Assembly (NCBI GenBank): GCA_001970955.1
Contig: MPUH01000688.1
Coordinates: 1 to 39,955 of the forward strand
Reading direction: 5' to 3'
Source of the DNA: Stentor coeruleus
Lineage: Eukaryota; Ciliophora; Heterotrichea; Heterotrichida; Stentoridae
DNA: 39,955 bases
Part shown: in pieces, positions 1 to 10,392 of the stretch
Position numbering within the stretch: position 1 is the first letter of the stretch
Layout of the letters: each line of letters opens with the position of its first letter
The notes under the pieces: model-generated
The model's database searches: none
Told to the model about the DNA's origin: nothing
Seen by the model: the letters and a program-made list of their open reading frames with translations, nothing else
Made by a program: the position numbers and the translations under genes

Positions 1-1260
1 AACCCTCAACCCTCAACCATTCACCATTCTTCAGCTTTGCCAACTTGAAGATTTCTAAAAAGTACATTAATCTTGTCATTAATAATAATTTTAACAGCAT
101 CCAAAACATAAATGAGAAAAGCAATGTCTGTCTCGCTTCTAAGTCCAGATTAATTATCAAATCAATCTAATCTAGACTCAAGTCCAAGTTTTTGTATCGG
201 CAAGTCAAAGTTCAAAATTCTCAGTACCAAAACCAGCCAACTGACTCCAAAAAGGTTATCCTCGAAAATCCTAACACAGTGTAAAATCTAGGCAGTTTTT
301 CTGAGTTGAAAAGATATAATCTCAGCGAGCCTACAGAAATCCAAGACCCTACTGCATATAACCGAAAAGCTGTTGACTTTCCCTTCCTACAAAATTCTCA
401 ATCAAACCAATTTTACAGTACTTGGCCCAGGGTCAATATAGTCCAAAATCTCAGACAAGTGATAATCATATTTAATATCTAAAGTTCCAAGACATAGTTT
501 ACATGATATTTAATTAAGCTCAGATAGAAATAGTAAAAAGCCTAATGATAAGTTTCAGGTTGTGCCCAGGTGCATATAATATAGATATGAATATAGGTGA
601 ATCAAAATATAGGACCTCAGGTATTTTAAGGTACATCAATAAAAAAATGCATCATCAAGTCCAGGAGCTTATGATATTAAACCAGAACATGATGCATGAT
701 ATACTCAATGAACAGCAGGAGATTACAGTTAAAAAAAAATAATAGCAAGGCTTATTCATTAATAAGAAGTTTGCATCAATCTATTATTCAATCAGTAAAT
801 CCAAGCATTTTGAACAGCTGGTAAAAAATTCCTGGCCCTTGAGCTTATGCTATAGGAACTGAAAAAGCATGGTTAATTATTTGGTAATGCAAATTAACCT
901 CCGCTTAGGGCCAGGAACTTATAATCGTAAAAATGCAGTTGTATATTATATTAAGAAAAAACCAAATAAAAAAATTGACAGTGACCCTGTAAAGAATATT
1001 AAGGGTCCTGGCCAATACACCTCACAGTACATTTTACAAAGCACCTGTATGGAAAATAGGCTCTGAGTCCAAACGATTGCAGTTTGTTGATAAAAAAGTT
1101 CCAGAACCTGCTATAGGAAAAATTCTACCAAAGAGTTAAAAGTTTATTCTTTTAGTAAAAGCAGGGGTGAATCCAAAATCGAAAAAAAAATAGGACCTAT
1201 CCCTGGGTCTTATGATATCAAAAGCTCTATAGGCGAAGTAAATAGTTATTCTAAGTAATA
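1..1260 (+). pseudogene. Decayed STPG (sperm-tail PG-rich repeat) protein gene
   Basis: At least eight relics of the STPG/SHIPPO motif (P-G-P-G-x-Y and variants) lie on the plus strand, near 350, 424, 563, 658, 831, 908, 1004 and 1200. Examples are CPGAYN at 563, SPGAYD at 658, LGPGTYN at 905, GPGQY at 1004 and IPGSYD at 1198. They fall in all three forward frames, and stops separate them; the relic at 831 has an internal TGA (PGP-stop-AY). Because 15-nt introns do not change frame, splicing cannot join these pieces, so several indels are needed. The intact relatives of this family bind ciliary or cytoskeletal microtubules. The locus may begin before base 1. The longest open pieces are only 65 codons (545-742 and 869-1066). 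An intact STPG gene lies at 21521. A pseudogene is the best reading; a badly sequenced gene is less likely given the number of breaks. Confidence 0.75.
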
Positions 1261-1673
1261 CAGATTAATTGTCAGATGATTAGATTATTATTTTTCCGTG
1301 GGTATTAAATTAATTGGGTTTTGGGTTGATTGAGCTAAAAATAATTTTCACTTAAGCTTTTCATAACTTTCATTGTAATTTATACGAGTATTTTTTGATT
1401 TCAAATATTGGTTTATGCTATTTTGCAAGTTAATTTATTAACTATATAAACTTTTCCCTATTTTCAAAATTAAAAAGCTGAATATAATAATTTAATCGCC
1501 TTTAATAATAAATCAAGCCTTTCACTAATAGAATATCTACTACAAAGCCTTCAATCCTCTTTTTTTTTTATAAGCACATCTCATTCTCTCTATTTCACAT
1601 AAACAATAACACAAAATCCCTACCTTTATTATTCCAATACTAAAAAAGATCCTTAATCTTATATCTAATATAA
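1261..1673. other. Intergenic, no gene seen
   Basis: AT-rich spacer. The part nearest the PUF gene stop (about 1490-1670) is C-rich and G-poor on the plus strand, the composition seen after every minus-strand gene here. I see no RNA gene or repeat. Confidence 0.6.
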
Positions 1674-2753
1674 TCAAAGACTAAGATTTTCCATAACCTC
1701 TTTCCACAAACTCTTAAGTTTTGGGGCAAACAATCCAGACGTAGCCTGTTTAAATGCCATAAGTACCTCTTTTCTAAATTCCATCTTCCTATCCGCACTA
1801 AGCGTCCTTAGTACATAGCACCCATACTGATTCGCCACAATTTCCTTAATCTTATACTCATCAAGTATTTCTTTAACAATAAATGCCCTAACATTATCTA
1901 TCTTCACAGCCTTCTCCATAACATTAGATGAATACTTTTGTAAGCACAATTGTGCAACTTTTCCATGTATTTTCGAAATAAACTCAAAAGCAATCTCCTC
2001 TTTCCAGGTATCTAAAATACATTGTACTGAATAATTACCATAAGGATGTTGCATGAGACTGACAACATTTTCAAGTATTTCATGCATGATTTCAGGGTCT
2101 TTACAGCATTTTTTGACCACACATACACCTTGTTTATCCAGAGCCAACTGTTGAACCTTACCAAAAATCTCTCTTGAAATTGCGAATTTGTTGTTGGCAT
2201 GAACAAGAAGCCTTTGTATTATATGAGTGGCATTAGGATCTACGCTCATTTGTAAGACTTTTCCTTGAAATTCTTGTAAATACAAGGCTTCTTCTTCAGA
2301 GAGACTGATCATTGATATAAGGTTCTGTAACGCGTGAGTCCCTCGGCTATGGAAAGAAATAGCCTCAAGGTCGCTTTGCATGGCTCTGATTAGTAGGAGT
2401 CGCTGTTCTGAGGATATTGAATGAAACAACGTTTGGCACATATAGTTGCCATAAATGTCAACCATGTATTTAGCCATGTTAGGGGTGACCAAGGTAATTA
2501 TGGAAATTAGTTCCTCAGGAGAAGCTTTGGCTATATATTGCTGCAGAATCTTACTGGAAGACTTGGACATGGGTATTTTTAATAACGATTTGAAAGAATC
2601 TTTCTTCCCTGAAGCTTCAGAAGATTTTAAACCTCCTTCTGAGACTGACTTCACGAATTTTCCCAGACTTGTCCTTTCGGGGGAAGTATCGTTAGTCATT
2701 TCTGATACCCTTTTCTTAGTAATCACGTATTTAACTTCTAGGTTAATATCCAT
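1674..2753 (-). CDS. Pumilio/PUF-family RNA-binding protein
   Basis: A 359-residue protein with a low-complexity Ser/Lys-rich N-terminus (about 1-70) followed by a Pumilio homology region. PUF proteins bind 3'UTR elements and repress or localise mRNAs. Seven PUF repeats are visible from their core helices: N103-Y104..Q107, T139-H140..Q143, T176-H177..Q180, V210-C211..K214, N240-Y241..Q244, S276-N277..E280 and C312-Y313..R316. By the established PUF code NY-Q reads U and SN-E reads G. The last three repeats therefore partly match Pumilio repeats 6-8, which read the 5' UGU, but the final repeat has C/Y/R where Pumilio has N/Y/Q. The middle repeats are non-standard. The family usually has eight repeats; an eighth may lie at 65-95 but is not clear. 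It ends in TGA, evidence that UGA is a stop codon here. The partner mRNAs cannot be told. Confidence 0.9.
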   Translation of the reverse strand: MDINLEVKYVITKKRVSEMTNDTSPERTSLGKFVKSVSEGGLKSSEASGKKDSFKSLLKIPMSKSSSKILQQYIAKASPEELISIITLVTPNMAKYMVDIYGNYMCQTLFHSISSEQRLLLIRAMQSDLEAISFHSRGTHALQNLISMISLSEEEALYLQEFQGKVLQMSVDPNATHIIQRLLVHANNKFAISREIFGKVQQLALDKQGVCVVKKCCKDPEIMHEILENVVSLMQHPYGNYSVQCILDTWKEEIAFEFISKIHGKVAQLCLQKYSSNVMEKAVKIDNVRAFIVKEILDEYKIKEIVANQYGCYVLRTLSADRKMEFRKEVLMAFKQATSGLFAPKLKSLWKEVMENLSL

Positions 2754-3684
2754 TATGAGAAGAGATTCGAGTGAACAAATATGAATTGATTAATTAGGAG
2801 CCATGTCAGATTATTTTATTTTTATAAGGTGTGCATTGGGTGGTTGTAGAGGAAATTTTGATTATGCTTTAAAGTGACTGTGAATTGTGATTTAAACTTA
2901 TGATGATTTTTTTATTGTCTTGAGTTATAGAGAAGTGGTAGATAGGTTTGATTGATAGAATTTTAAGTTAGTTAGGAAGTATCGGAGCTAGAGAAAATCG
3001 AAAAATTATCATGAAAGATTATTGGAAGATTTAGAAAAGGAAGTCGTAAAAGGATTTAGATAAGGAAGGGGTAAAAGGATTTAGAGATTTCTGACTTTGT
3101 TATGCATGATTGATCATGAATAAGCAATTTTTATTTTCGGACTTTCTTTTTTGATTTTGGCTTTTTAAGAATTTTCTATAATGTTGGAAACACAGAATAT
3201 GCTAGAAAAGTGTATATTTGTGTTTTATTAATCACATGCCAAAATGTTCCAAATGATTTTTTATATCTTTAAACAAGATTATTTTTAAACAAAAGAATTA
3301 TATATCTTAAACAAGATTATTTTCTAAACAAAAGATTATGCAAAAAATTATTATAAAGACTTCATAGCAGAATAAAAATTTTGAAGACTAATATCCCAAT
3401 CTAATAAAAAAATCAATCCTAAATTTTCAATATCATCAACTAAATCTTATACTATCAAATATTATACAAAAAATGCTCACTCAAATCCAAGTTCACTTAT
3501 ATAATTTCCACATTATAAATAAATGAAAACTCTCAAAATATTAACTCTCCTCTTTACCAAATCCTATTCTACATATATAACAAAATCAATTTAAAAACAT
3601 CGAAAAACTAAAATTCTCAAAATCATATCCTAACATTTCTTATATCCCACTGTCATTAATATACAAATAAACTCAAAAAAACTT
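2754..3684. other. Intergenic, no gene seen; short imperfect repeat
   Basis: The left half is G/T-rich (5' flank of the PUF gene) and the right part C/A-rich (3' flank of the ULK4-like gene). Around 3271-3336 an A/T-rich unit of roughly 35 bases containing TTAAACAAGATTATTTT is present twice with small differences. No ORF with family resemblance is present. Confidence 0.55.
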
Positions 3685-6600
3685 TTAACTTATCATATCT
3701 GCTATTTCTTTATCATTTGTACTTTTTAATTTGCTCATCACCTCAGATGGAATCACTACAATATTCCCAGAAGCCATAATCGACTTAATAATCCGCAAAG
3801 CGCGTCTCTGTAAATTTTGCTTATCAATACCCAAAACTACAATCAAAGCATTAACAATCTCAGGCGAAGGATTTGTAGCAAGTTTATGCGCATATAATTG
3901 TAAAAGCAATGATATACAATTAGCGCTTTTCTCAGCAACACCCTATATAAAAAGTACAGGTTCATTGATAAACCCTAGGATCTTAGTACAAGATACGAAA
4001 TTTTCACACAGTGGCTCAGTAATTCTCAAAGCAATATGATCAGATCTTTTAGCCCTAATACTATCAGCAGTCAAATATAATAGTTCATAAAGAATATCAA
4101 GCATTTTCTCAACACACCAGTCTTGTTCTTGTATAACCCTCATAACAGAGCTTACTTTTTCTATAAGCCCAAGCTCACCAAGTTCTTCTAAAGACAGCTC
4201 ATGAGATTCTATTACCTTTTTGACTACAGAAATCAGATGCAAATTAAGCTTTGGATGACCTCCTTGGAAGTTTTCTATAATAATCGGGATGAGTTTAAGC
4301 TTTTTGACAATTGATGTAAAAGATATGCAGCGGTCAAGAATTGCACTTAGTAACTTTAAAGAATATAATGGTATTGGGTCGATATCTTGGAGGAAATCTA
4401 TATATAAAGGTAGAAGGAGTCCTTTTATAACTTCGTTTATAGATTTGACTGAAGCTTTTGCTTGGTTGTTAGGATCATAGATACCTTCTTCATATAGGAA
4501 AGGGATGAGAATGTCTGAGAAAATTTTTAAACAACGGAAACGAATGTCAGTATCACTTGATTTACGAGGGTTTAGGAGTATTGGTAATATTGTTGATATT
4601 ATGTAGTCACAATTTTGGATGATGCATTTTGTGTGAACAATCATAGCTTCAAGAACAGAAAGTACTTGTTGAAGACTTTCACTGTTGAGATTAGCTAAAT
4701 TTAAGCTGTCTGATATAACTTTAAGGCATTGCTGGTAAGGGAGTTTTAATCCACAAGCAGGTGAGTTGATTATCAGCATAAATGCTTGTATTGAACCATT
4801 TTTCGACTTCCTCAAATCCTCAAGCATGCTTTTCAACCCAGTCAAAGCGATATCTCCTAAGCACTCAAGTAAATGGCACATACAATTCTGAACATATTTA
4901 TACATATCTCTCAAAAGTTTCTCCAAAATACTAAACAACTTAAACTCCCCAAGTTTCACCAATGACTTATGATTCGCCCTTGCAGTAAAATATATAACCA
5001 ACAAAGCTTTTCCTCTAATAACAATAGCTGAGTTTTCTAAAGAAGCAACAATATTTGCTAAAAAAATCCTATCTTCACTCAAAGCTAATGAATGCCTTGA
5101 TTCACTCATAAACACATACAAAATCACTGTTAATATAGCTTGTTGGATTCTTGGTTGTTCCTCACTTATTGCTGTAACTAAAGATTTAACTGAGAATTTT
5201 TCCATAAAAACAGGTACTAAAGATGGATTTAATCTGACAATATGCGATAAGGCAACTGAGGCTGAAGTTCTAAAGCAATCATACTTCGAATTGTTATAAA
5301 TGTTAATCATATTAATCAAAACCTCAGTGACGGCGAATTTAACCCCAGCTTTGACGCTTTGTGCGCATATATTTTCTATAGTTTTACAAGCATAAAACTT
5401 AACAGCTTCATCTTCAGCTGATTTACTAGTCCTTATAACTAATGCAAATATAGTATTAGGAATTTCCCAATCAGCTTGCATCTCGTCCATCTGAGTTGCA
5501 GCATAAAAAAGGTACTCTCCTAATGCTGCCATAGCTTTACGACATAATTTTTCATTTTTGTTTTTAACCTGGTCACTCAAAGCTTGACATAAGCCACTTT
5601 GTGATAAATCAGCATTAATAAGAGTTGAATGCCTAAGTAGTTGACCTAATATTGAGCAAACTCGTGCTTTAATCATAGCATTATTACCTGTTTTTAGCAT
5701 TTTGATGAATATATTCACAAAGGCTGAGTTAATGAGCTTATTAGCAACAGTAGAATTGACTATTAAAGACTCAAAATATGCAAGGAGATTATGTTTGTCT
5801 ACTGAAGCTGTGCTTATTCCTGAGAATATACAATGGAAATGCTCTTCGAGCTGAGGGGTTTCGCTATTTGAAAAAACTTCTTCTTGGGACCAGGCGGCAA
5901 ATCCAAAAGTCTGTGTTGAAAAAGTTAAATCAAGAGGTTTGTCTATTTCTTTGTTTCCGACTATTGGTTTGACTGTGTTATCTGATGAATGGACGATGAG
6001 TTCTGAAAGAGGAGGAGCTTTACTTAATGATCGGTTTGATGGGGTATTTTGAGCACTGCTTGATCTTTGATGGTTTTTATCATCTACTGTTATCTCTCGA
6101 ACTTTTGTTTGTATGGTCATAGGACGAAAGCTTTCATTTTTCGGAGTAGACTCTTGACTTTCAGGTTTTTTCTCAATTCTTTCACTTTTTTCCATCCTTT
6201 CGCTTTTATCTTGATTTAAACTCTTGTCGATTTTTTCTACTTTTTCCGAAACCGCGCTTTTTTCTTCTTCAACCTCATTATCAATCCCATCTTTGCCAAC
6301 TTCTTCAAATTCCTGATTATGAGTGCCGAAATCTAGAATTTGGTCTTTGTCTAAGAGCTTTACATCTGCTGTTTCCAAATCTTGTTGAGAATATTCACGA
6401 GATTCTCTTAAAAGGTTTTTATGAATATTTTGTGATACTCTTACTACATCAACTTTTGGTATATGAGCTTTTAATGAATTATTAGCTGATGTTCTTTGGA
6501 CTAAGCCTTTAGAAATCAGATATTTTTCATATAAAGGCTGTGGTTGCATTGACCCAGTCCAGACTCTTGAGTTTAAACCCCATAATTTGTTGTTTAATAA

Positions 6601-7338
6601 TTCGTTCCAGCTGATTCTTTTTGCACAGTCTTTTTGTAACAAGTCACTTATGAGAGTGTTGAATTCAAAGGAATACCCTGGGATACTTGGTACAGACTCA
6701 GAGAGGATTTTCTGCATCAGTTCTTGAAGGGATGATGAGACAAATGGAGGCTGTCCTGTTGCTAATTCATAAAGGACACAACCCAAGCTCCAGAAATCCG
6801 AGTAAAACGAAAGAACTCCATCTTCCTGAAATAGTTCTGGAGCCATATAAAAAGGTGTTCCCTTCTTTTCTGTATTGTCCTCCAGCTGTATCAGTTCTAC
6901 AACCCGCTTAGACAATCCAAAATCTCCGAGCTTTAACGTACCATATTCTGTAAAAAGTACTGTGTGAGGCTTTAGATCTCCATAGATTATTCCGTTGGAG
7001 TGCAGATAGAATAAAGCTTGAATAATGTCTTGGGCAAAAGCTATCACAGTTTCTTCTGGGAGCTTTTTATCAGCTTCGATTATAGAGTTCAAAGATCCAC
7101 CCGCACAATATTCGAATATAATCCAAAGATGATTTCGAGTTTCGTACCAGTTATAGAATTTCAAGATACGTTCATTGTCTAATGTATGCATAATCTTCAC
7201 TTCGTTTAGGATTTTTTTTCTTCTATTTTTTTCTACGGACTTGACAGCGAGGTACTCGAAGCTCTTTTTTTTTCTGCCTTTGTAGACCACTGAGAACTTT
7301 CCTCTGCCAATTTCATCATATATGTGAAAATTATTCAT
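3685..7338 (-). CDS. ULK4: ULK4-like (pseudo)kinase with C-terminal helical repeats
   Basis: Two exons joined by a 15-nt intron (3943-3957) give about 1212 residues, close to the size of animal ULK4 and plant RUNKEL. ULK4 family members are needed for motile cilia in animals and for microtubule organisation in plants. The kinase domain fills about 1-255: glycine loop G11-x-G13, K33 of the VAIK position, E46, DFG at D139-F140-G141, APE at 166-168. The HRD triad reads Y-G-D (D121 kept) and the Asn that follows HRDLKP is Thr126, so metal binding and catalysis are questionable, as in other ULK4 proteins. Residues about 330-450 are acidic and Ser/Lys-rich linker. From about 500 to the end are ARM/HEAT-like helices. 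Without the second exon the protein would stop within the helical region. The start is the ATG at 7338, directly before the conserved kinase fold. Confidence 0.88.
3943..3957 (-). other. 15-nt intron in ULK4-like gene
   Basis: In sense orientation the sequence is GTACTTTTTATATAG, GT...AG, exactly 15 nt, phase 0. Unspliced it ends the frame with TAG. Removing it continues the frame for 85 more codons with the same helical character. Inferred from frame continuity, not from transcripts. Confidence 0.85.
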
Positions 7339-8028
7339 TATTTCATACTTTTCGGAGTAATAATGTTGTTTTAGAGTATTTTTATGGAATGAAATGTGTG
7401 TGAATAATAGTGATCGGAAAATTTAGATTTTAGTTTGGATTTTATAGGGTTGAGTTTTTGGAATTAGGTTTGAAGATGGTATGAAAGCTTTTAAAGATTG
7501 AAGTTTTTGAAATTTTTGTTTGGAATTTTAAGTTTATAATTGAATTCATAGATTTAATGTTGGAAATTTTAGAAGAATAGGTTTTTTGAATTTAGGTTAA
7601 GAAATTTAAGGATTTATGAATTTAGATGATTTAGCATTATTAATTGAAGTTTTATGAAATCAAAGGTATATTAAATGCAATTTTTATGCTTAATTTCAAT
7701 TTGATTAAACTTTAAACATTTAAAAAATGCTGTTTTATTAGAATTTAGTTAATTCTCTCATTATAAAATATTAATTTTTGTCATTTTTACTTGATTTGTG
7801 GACAAATTACTATATATTATTAGTAAATAGTTTATACAATATCCGATACTCTATGTTTATAATAATAATAATGAATAAGCATTCTTTTATTAAAAGTTAT
7901 CCTTCATATTACCACAATGCAATAATTTTAATCTCCCAAACAAAAAAACCTACTAAAAATAAAAAAATTCTTATCCAATCCCAACAAAAAAAAAACATCA
8001 AATTCTTCTTTATATTCTAAATACTATA
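7339..8028. other. Intergenic, no gene seen
   Basis: G/T-rich next to the ULK4-like start (7339-7680), then very AT-rich, then C/A-rich next to the bystin stop (7890-8028). An 80-codon plus-strand open frame at 7778 is low-complexity and not supported. Confidence 0.6.
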
Positions 8029-8991
8029 CTAATTGCTGCTCTCTGGAACCACTACCTGGTGTAATCTGAGTAGTTCGCGGAAGTCATGCCTGCTTTTAGC
8101 TTGTTTTCCATAAAGGGTCAAAAACGTCAGCAAAGCTTGTCTCCAAAGCACAGGCATCTTCCTTTCCTCCAAAGAAAAACTTAGAAAATGATTACTCACC
8201 GCATCAATCACTCTAACCGGCAGAGAATATTTCTTATTAAGCAGCACTTTCATAAAATATGACACAGGCCCAGAATACTCCAATTCACATAGCTTAATCA
8301 AAGCTGCAGATGAATGCAACATCGGTATAGACATCTTCGCCATAATTGAACCAATAATTGAAGCTTCCTTTAACGTGCAATCTCCTTCATTGCATATATT
8401 CAATAATATCCCTTTAACCCATGCTGCAGGTTTATATAAAGCTTTTTTCAAACATAAATAATAATGATAATTGAGTTTTTTATATTTGCCTATATTCAGA
8501 CGTATTGCAGGGTAGAGATAGTTTTCTATAAACTCTTGAGCTTGTTTAGCACCCATTGAACTAACAAAAACTTTTGTTGCTTGATACATAGCTTGTGGAG
8601 ACCATTCATCAGGTTTAGTTAGAGTGAGTATTTTTTCCCATTGTTCTAGGCCAGGAATTATTTTAAAGGCTTTTGGGATATTTCCACTTCGATAGCCTTT
8701 CATGAGTTTTCCAATGTTTTTGTATACTTCAATCACTTTTGGGTCCATTGCTCCTGTGTCTTTAAGTTTTTCTTTGACCTCTTCGGCAAAGGTTACTCTG
8801 TTTTTTCTGAAAGCGGCGAGTTCGGATTCTAGCTCCTCGGGTAACTCTTCGCTTGCTGGAAGACAGACGAAACCTTCTGCGTCGACCAAGTCATCTGAAG
8901 ATTTTACTTTTTCTTTTGGCTCTTTAACTTTGCGCTTGAGGTCTTTGGATTTTGAGCTTACTTTTACATGCTTTGACTTGGTCTTGGCCAT
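8029..8991 (-). CDS. BYSL: Bystin, 40S ribosome biogenesis factor
   Basis: Bystin (yeast Enp1) is an assembly factor of pre-40S ribosomes, acting in the nucleolus and on the way to the cytoplasm. The C-terminal two thirds show the family's strongest blocks: KYRSG-like (GYRSG), IPKAFKIIPGLEQWE, AMYQATK, LKKALYKPAAWVKGIL, CTLKEA, then IPMLHSSAAL, KKYSLPVRV, and LPVLWRQALLTFL near the end. I chose the ATG at 8991 (320 residues) because the protein then begins with a Lys/Ser-rich segment typical of bystins. An ATG 48 codons upstream at 9135 is in frame, but the added segment is hydrophobic, AT-driven and lies in flank-like sequence. The N-terminal acidic region is shorter than in animals, and the C-terminal tail after LLRL is short. 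The upstream neighbour on the same strand is 370 bases away, so the two are independently expressed. Confidence 0.95.
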   Translation of the reverse strand: MAKTKSKHVKVSSKSKDLKRKVKEPKEKVKSSDDLVDAEGFVCLPASEELPEELESELAAFRKNRVTFAEEVKEKLKDTGAMDPKVIEVYKNIGKLMKGYRSGNIPKAFKIIPGLEQWEKILTLTKPDEWSPQAMYQATKVFVSSMGAKQAQEFIENYLYPAIRLNIGKYKKLNYHYYLCLKKALYKPAAWVKGILLNICNEGDCTLKEASIIGSIMAKMSIPMLHSSAALIKLCELEYSGPVSYFMKVLLNKKYSLPVRVIDAVSNHFLSFSLEERKMPVLWRQALLTFLTLYGKQAKSRHDFRELLRLHQVVVPESSN

Positions 8992-9360
8992 TTTATAGTT
9001 AAAAATGAAATTGATAGAAAGGAAGATCATAGAAATTATGATAGATTTTGGCTTAGGAATAGAGGTTTCGTGTTTTAGAAGAATTTTTATATGATTTTGA
9101 TTATAGTTCTGTGATATTTGGAATATGTATAACATTTTGGAATATGAGATACTGATATGAATATTTTATTTATAGGGTATAAAAATATATATTAGAGGTT
9201 TTAAGGGAAAAGGTGCAATACAAAAACTATAAATCAACAAATTATCTTAAAAGTCCCTTCATCATTTCATACAATTGCCAACTTCATCACCCAATACACA
9301 TATAAACCTCTCAAAATCCTAATTTTCATAACTATCTTAATTAATACATCAATTACTTAT
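8992..9360. other. Spacer between bystin and coiled-coil gene
   Basis: G-rich next to the bystin start, then C/A-rich next to the downstream end of the next minus-strand gene. Contains only the possible in-frame N-terminal extension of bystin (to 9135), which I consider non-coding. Confidence 0.5.
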
Positions 9361-10365
9361 CTAAAACTCTGGAGTGTTCAATATCTTAACTCTATTAGTC
9401 CCAACAAAATTTTCCTTCCTAAGTTTTTCCTTTATCAAAATCATCTCAAGTTCCTTTTTCTCACTAGCTTTAGGCAAATATTTTTCCTTAACCTTATCCG
9501 AATACTGTTTCATTCTTTTACTAACCCAACTGCGATTAGTCTCATGTGATACAACATTCAAAGCAATATCCCTAAAAATAAAATATTCAACCCTACCTAC
9601 AGGTGTTGATGATTGTCTAATTTCAGGAATTTCAGCTTTAGGTAACTCAGAATCATAATTTCTATATTTTTTTTTTATTGGTAAAGATTCTGCTCTATTA
9701 ACCTTAGGGTCATTCCCATTAATAAATTGTCTTTGTATATCAGAAATCACTTGATTCAATGGTTTACCTTTAAGTTGTTTTGACATAGCATTAAGTTCAC
9801 TTTGGTCTACTTGAGCTTCAGCTTTAACTAAAGGATCACTAACCCTTGATTTATCTGATAAAAGATGAACAGTTATAACATCACCGTTTTTTAACACTCT
9901 TTGTATTGTCGGAGGCGGTAAGTTTTGAGCTTTTCTCATCATAGACTGGGGTATGAGTACAGGAATTTTAACAGGCGAAGGTGCTTCGCTTTGGATTTTA
10001 ACTGGAGTTGGCCTTTCTGTAATTTCTTGTAATAAAGGCCTGCCTTTCATCATATTCCGAGCTTTTTCATGAAGTTCTTTAACTTTATCTAAATGGTTTC
10101 TAGACGCAGTTAAGGAATGATATGAAGAAAATCTCGAACTTGGACTGTCTGAAGTTATTTTCCCTGAGCTCCGAGATTTGTTTTGTAATTCTTCTATAAG
10201 TTTATCCTCCAGATTTTTTATTTTTTGTATCTGGTCTTGTCTTGTCTGTTGTTTTGACCTAATTTCCTCATTCTCCAGCTTAGAAATGAGTTTTTTCTCT
10301 TCTTTCATTAAGTCAGCTTGTTGTTTTCTATACATTTCTACTTCAGCTTTCCTTACTAAATTCAT
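9361..10365 (-). CDS. Coiled-coil protein of unknown function
   Basis: A 334-residue protein I do not recognise. The first 65 residues are a dense Lys/Glu/Gln coiled coil, followed by a Ser-rich stretch, a short charged helix (about 88-105) and a Pro-rich segment with repeated T/S-P-V-K-I (about 118-135). The middle is polar. The C-terminus is basic with a further coiled coil (about 285-325). No catalytic motif or membrane segment is visible. The start ATG is only 27 bases after the stop of the upstream B-box gene, unusually close, yet there is no 15-nt intron that would join the two. A cytoskeletal or scaffold role is possible from the coiled coils but is inference only. Confidence 0.75.
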   Translation of the reverse strand: MNLVRKAEVEMYRKQQADLMKEEKKLISKLENEEIRSKQQTRQDQIQKIKNLEDKLIEELQNKSRSSGKITSDSPSSRFSSYHSLTASRNHLDKVKELHEKARNMMKGRPLLQEITERPTPVKIQSEAPSPVKIPVLIPQSMMRKAQNLPPPTIQRVLKNGDVITVHLLSDKSRVSDPLVKAEAQVDQSELNAMSKQLKGKPLNQVISDIQRQFINGNDPKVNRAESLPIKKKYRNYDSELPKAEIPEIRQSSTPVGRVEYFIFRDIALNVVSHETNRSWVSKRMKQYSDKVKEKYLPKASEKKELEMILIKEKLRKENFVGTNRVKILNTPEF

Positions 10366-10392
10366 GTATTATATAAAATATATCTACTTACA

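Noticed and set aside
1..18. AACCCTC repeated about two and a half times at the window start, telomere-like
   Set aside because: Too short, directly followed by unique sequence, and not the 8-nt repeat I associate with heterotrich telomeres; could only be revived if the contig ends here.
10366..10392. Possible intron fusing the B-box gene with the coiled-coil gene
   Set aside because: No GT...AG interval of 15 or 16 nt joins the frames; both have their own stop and ATG.
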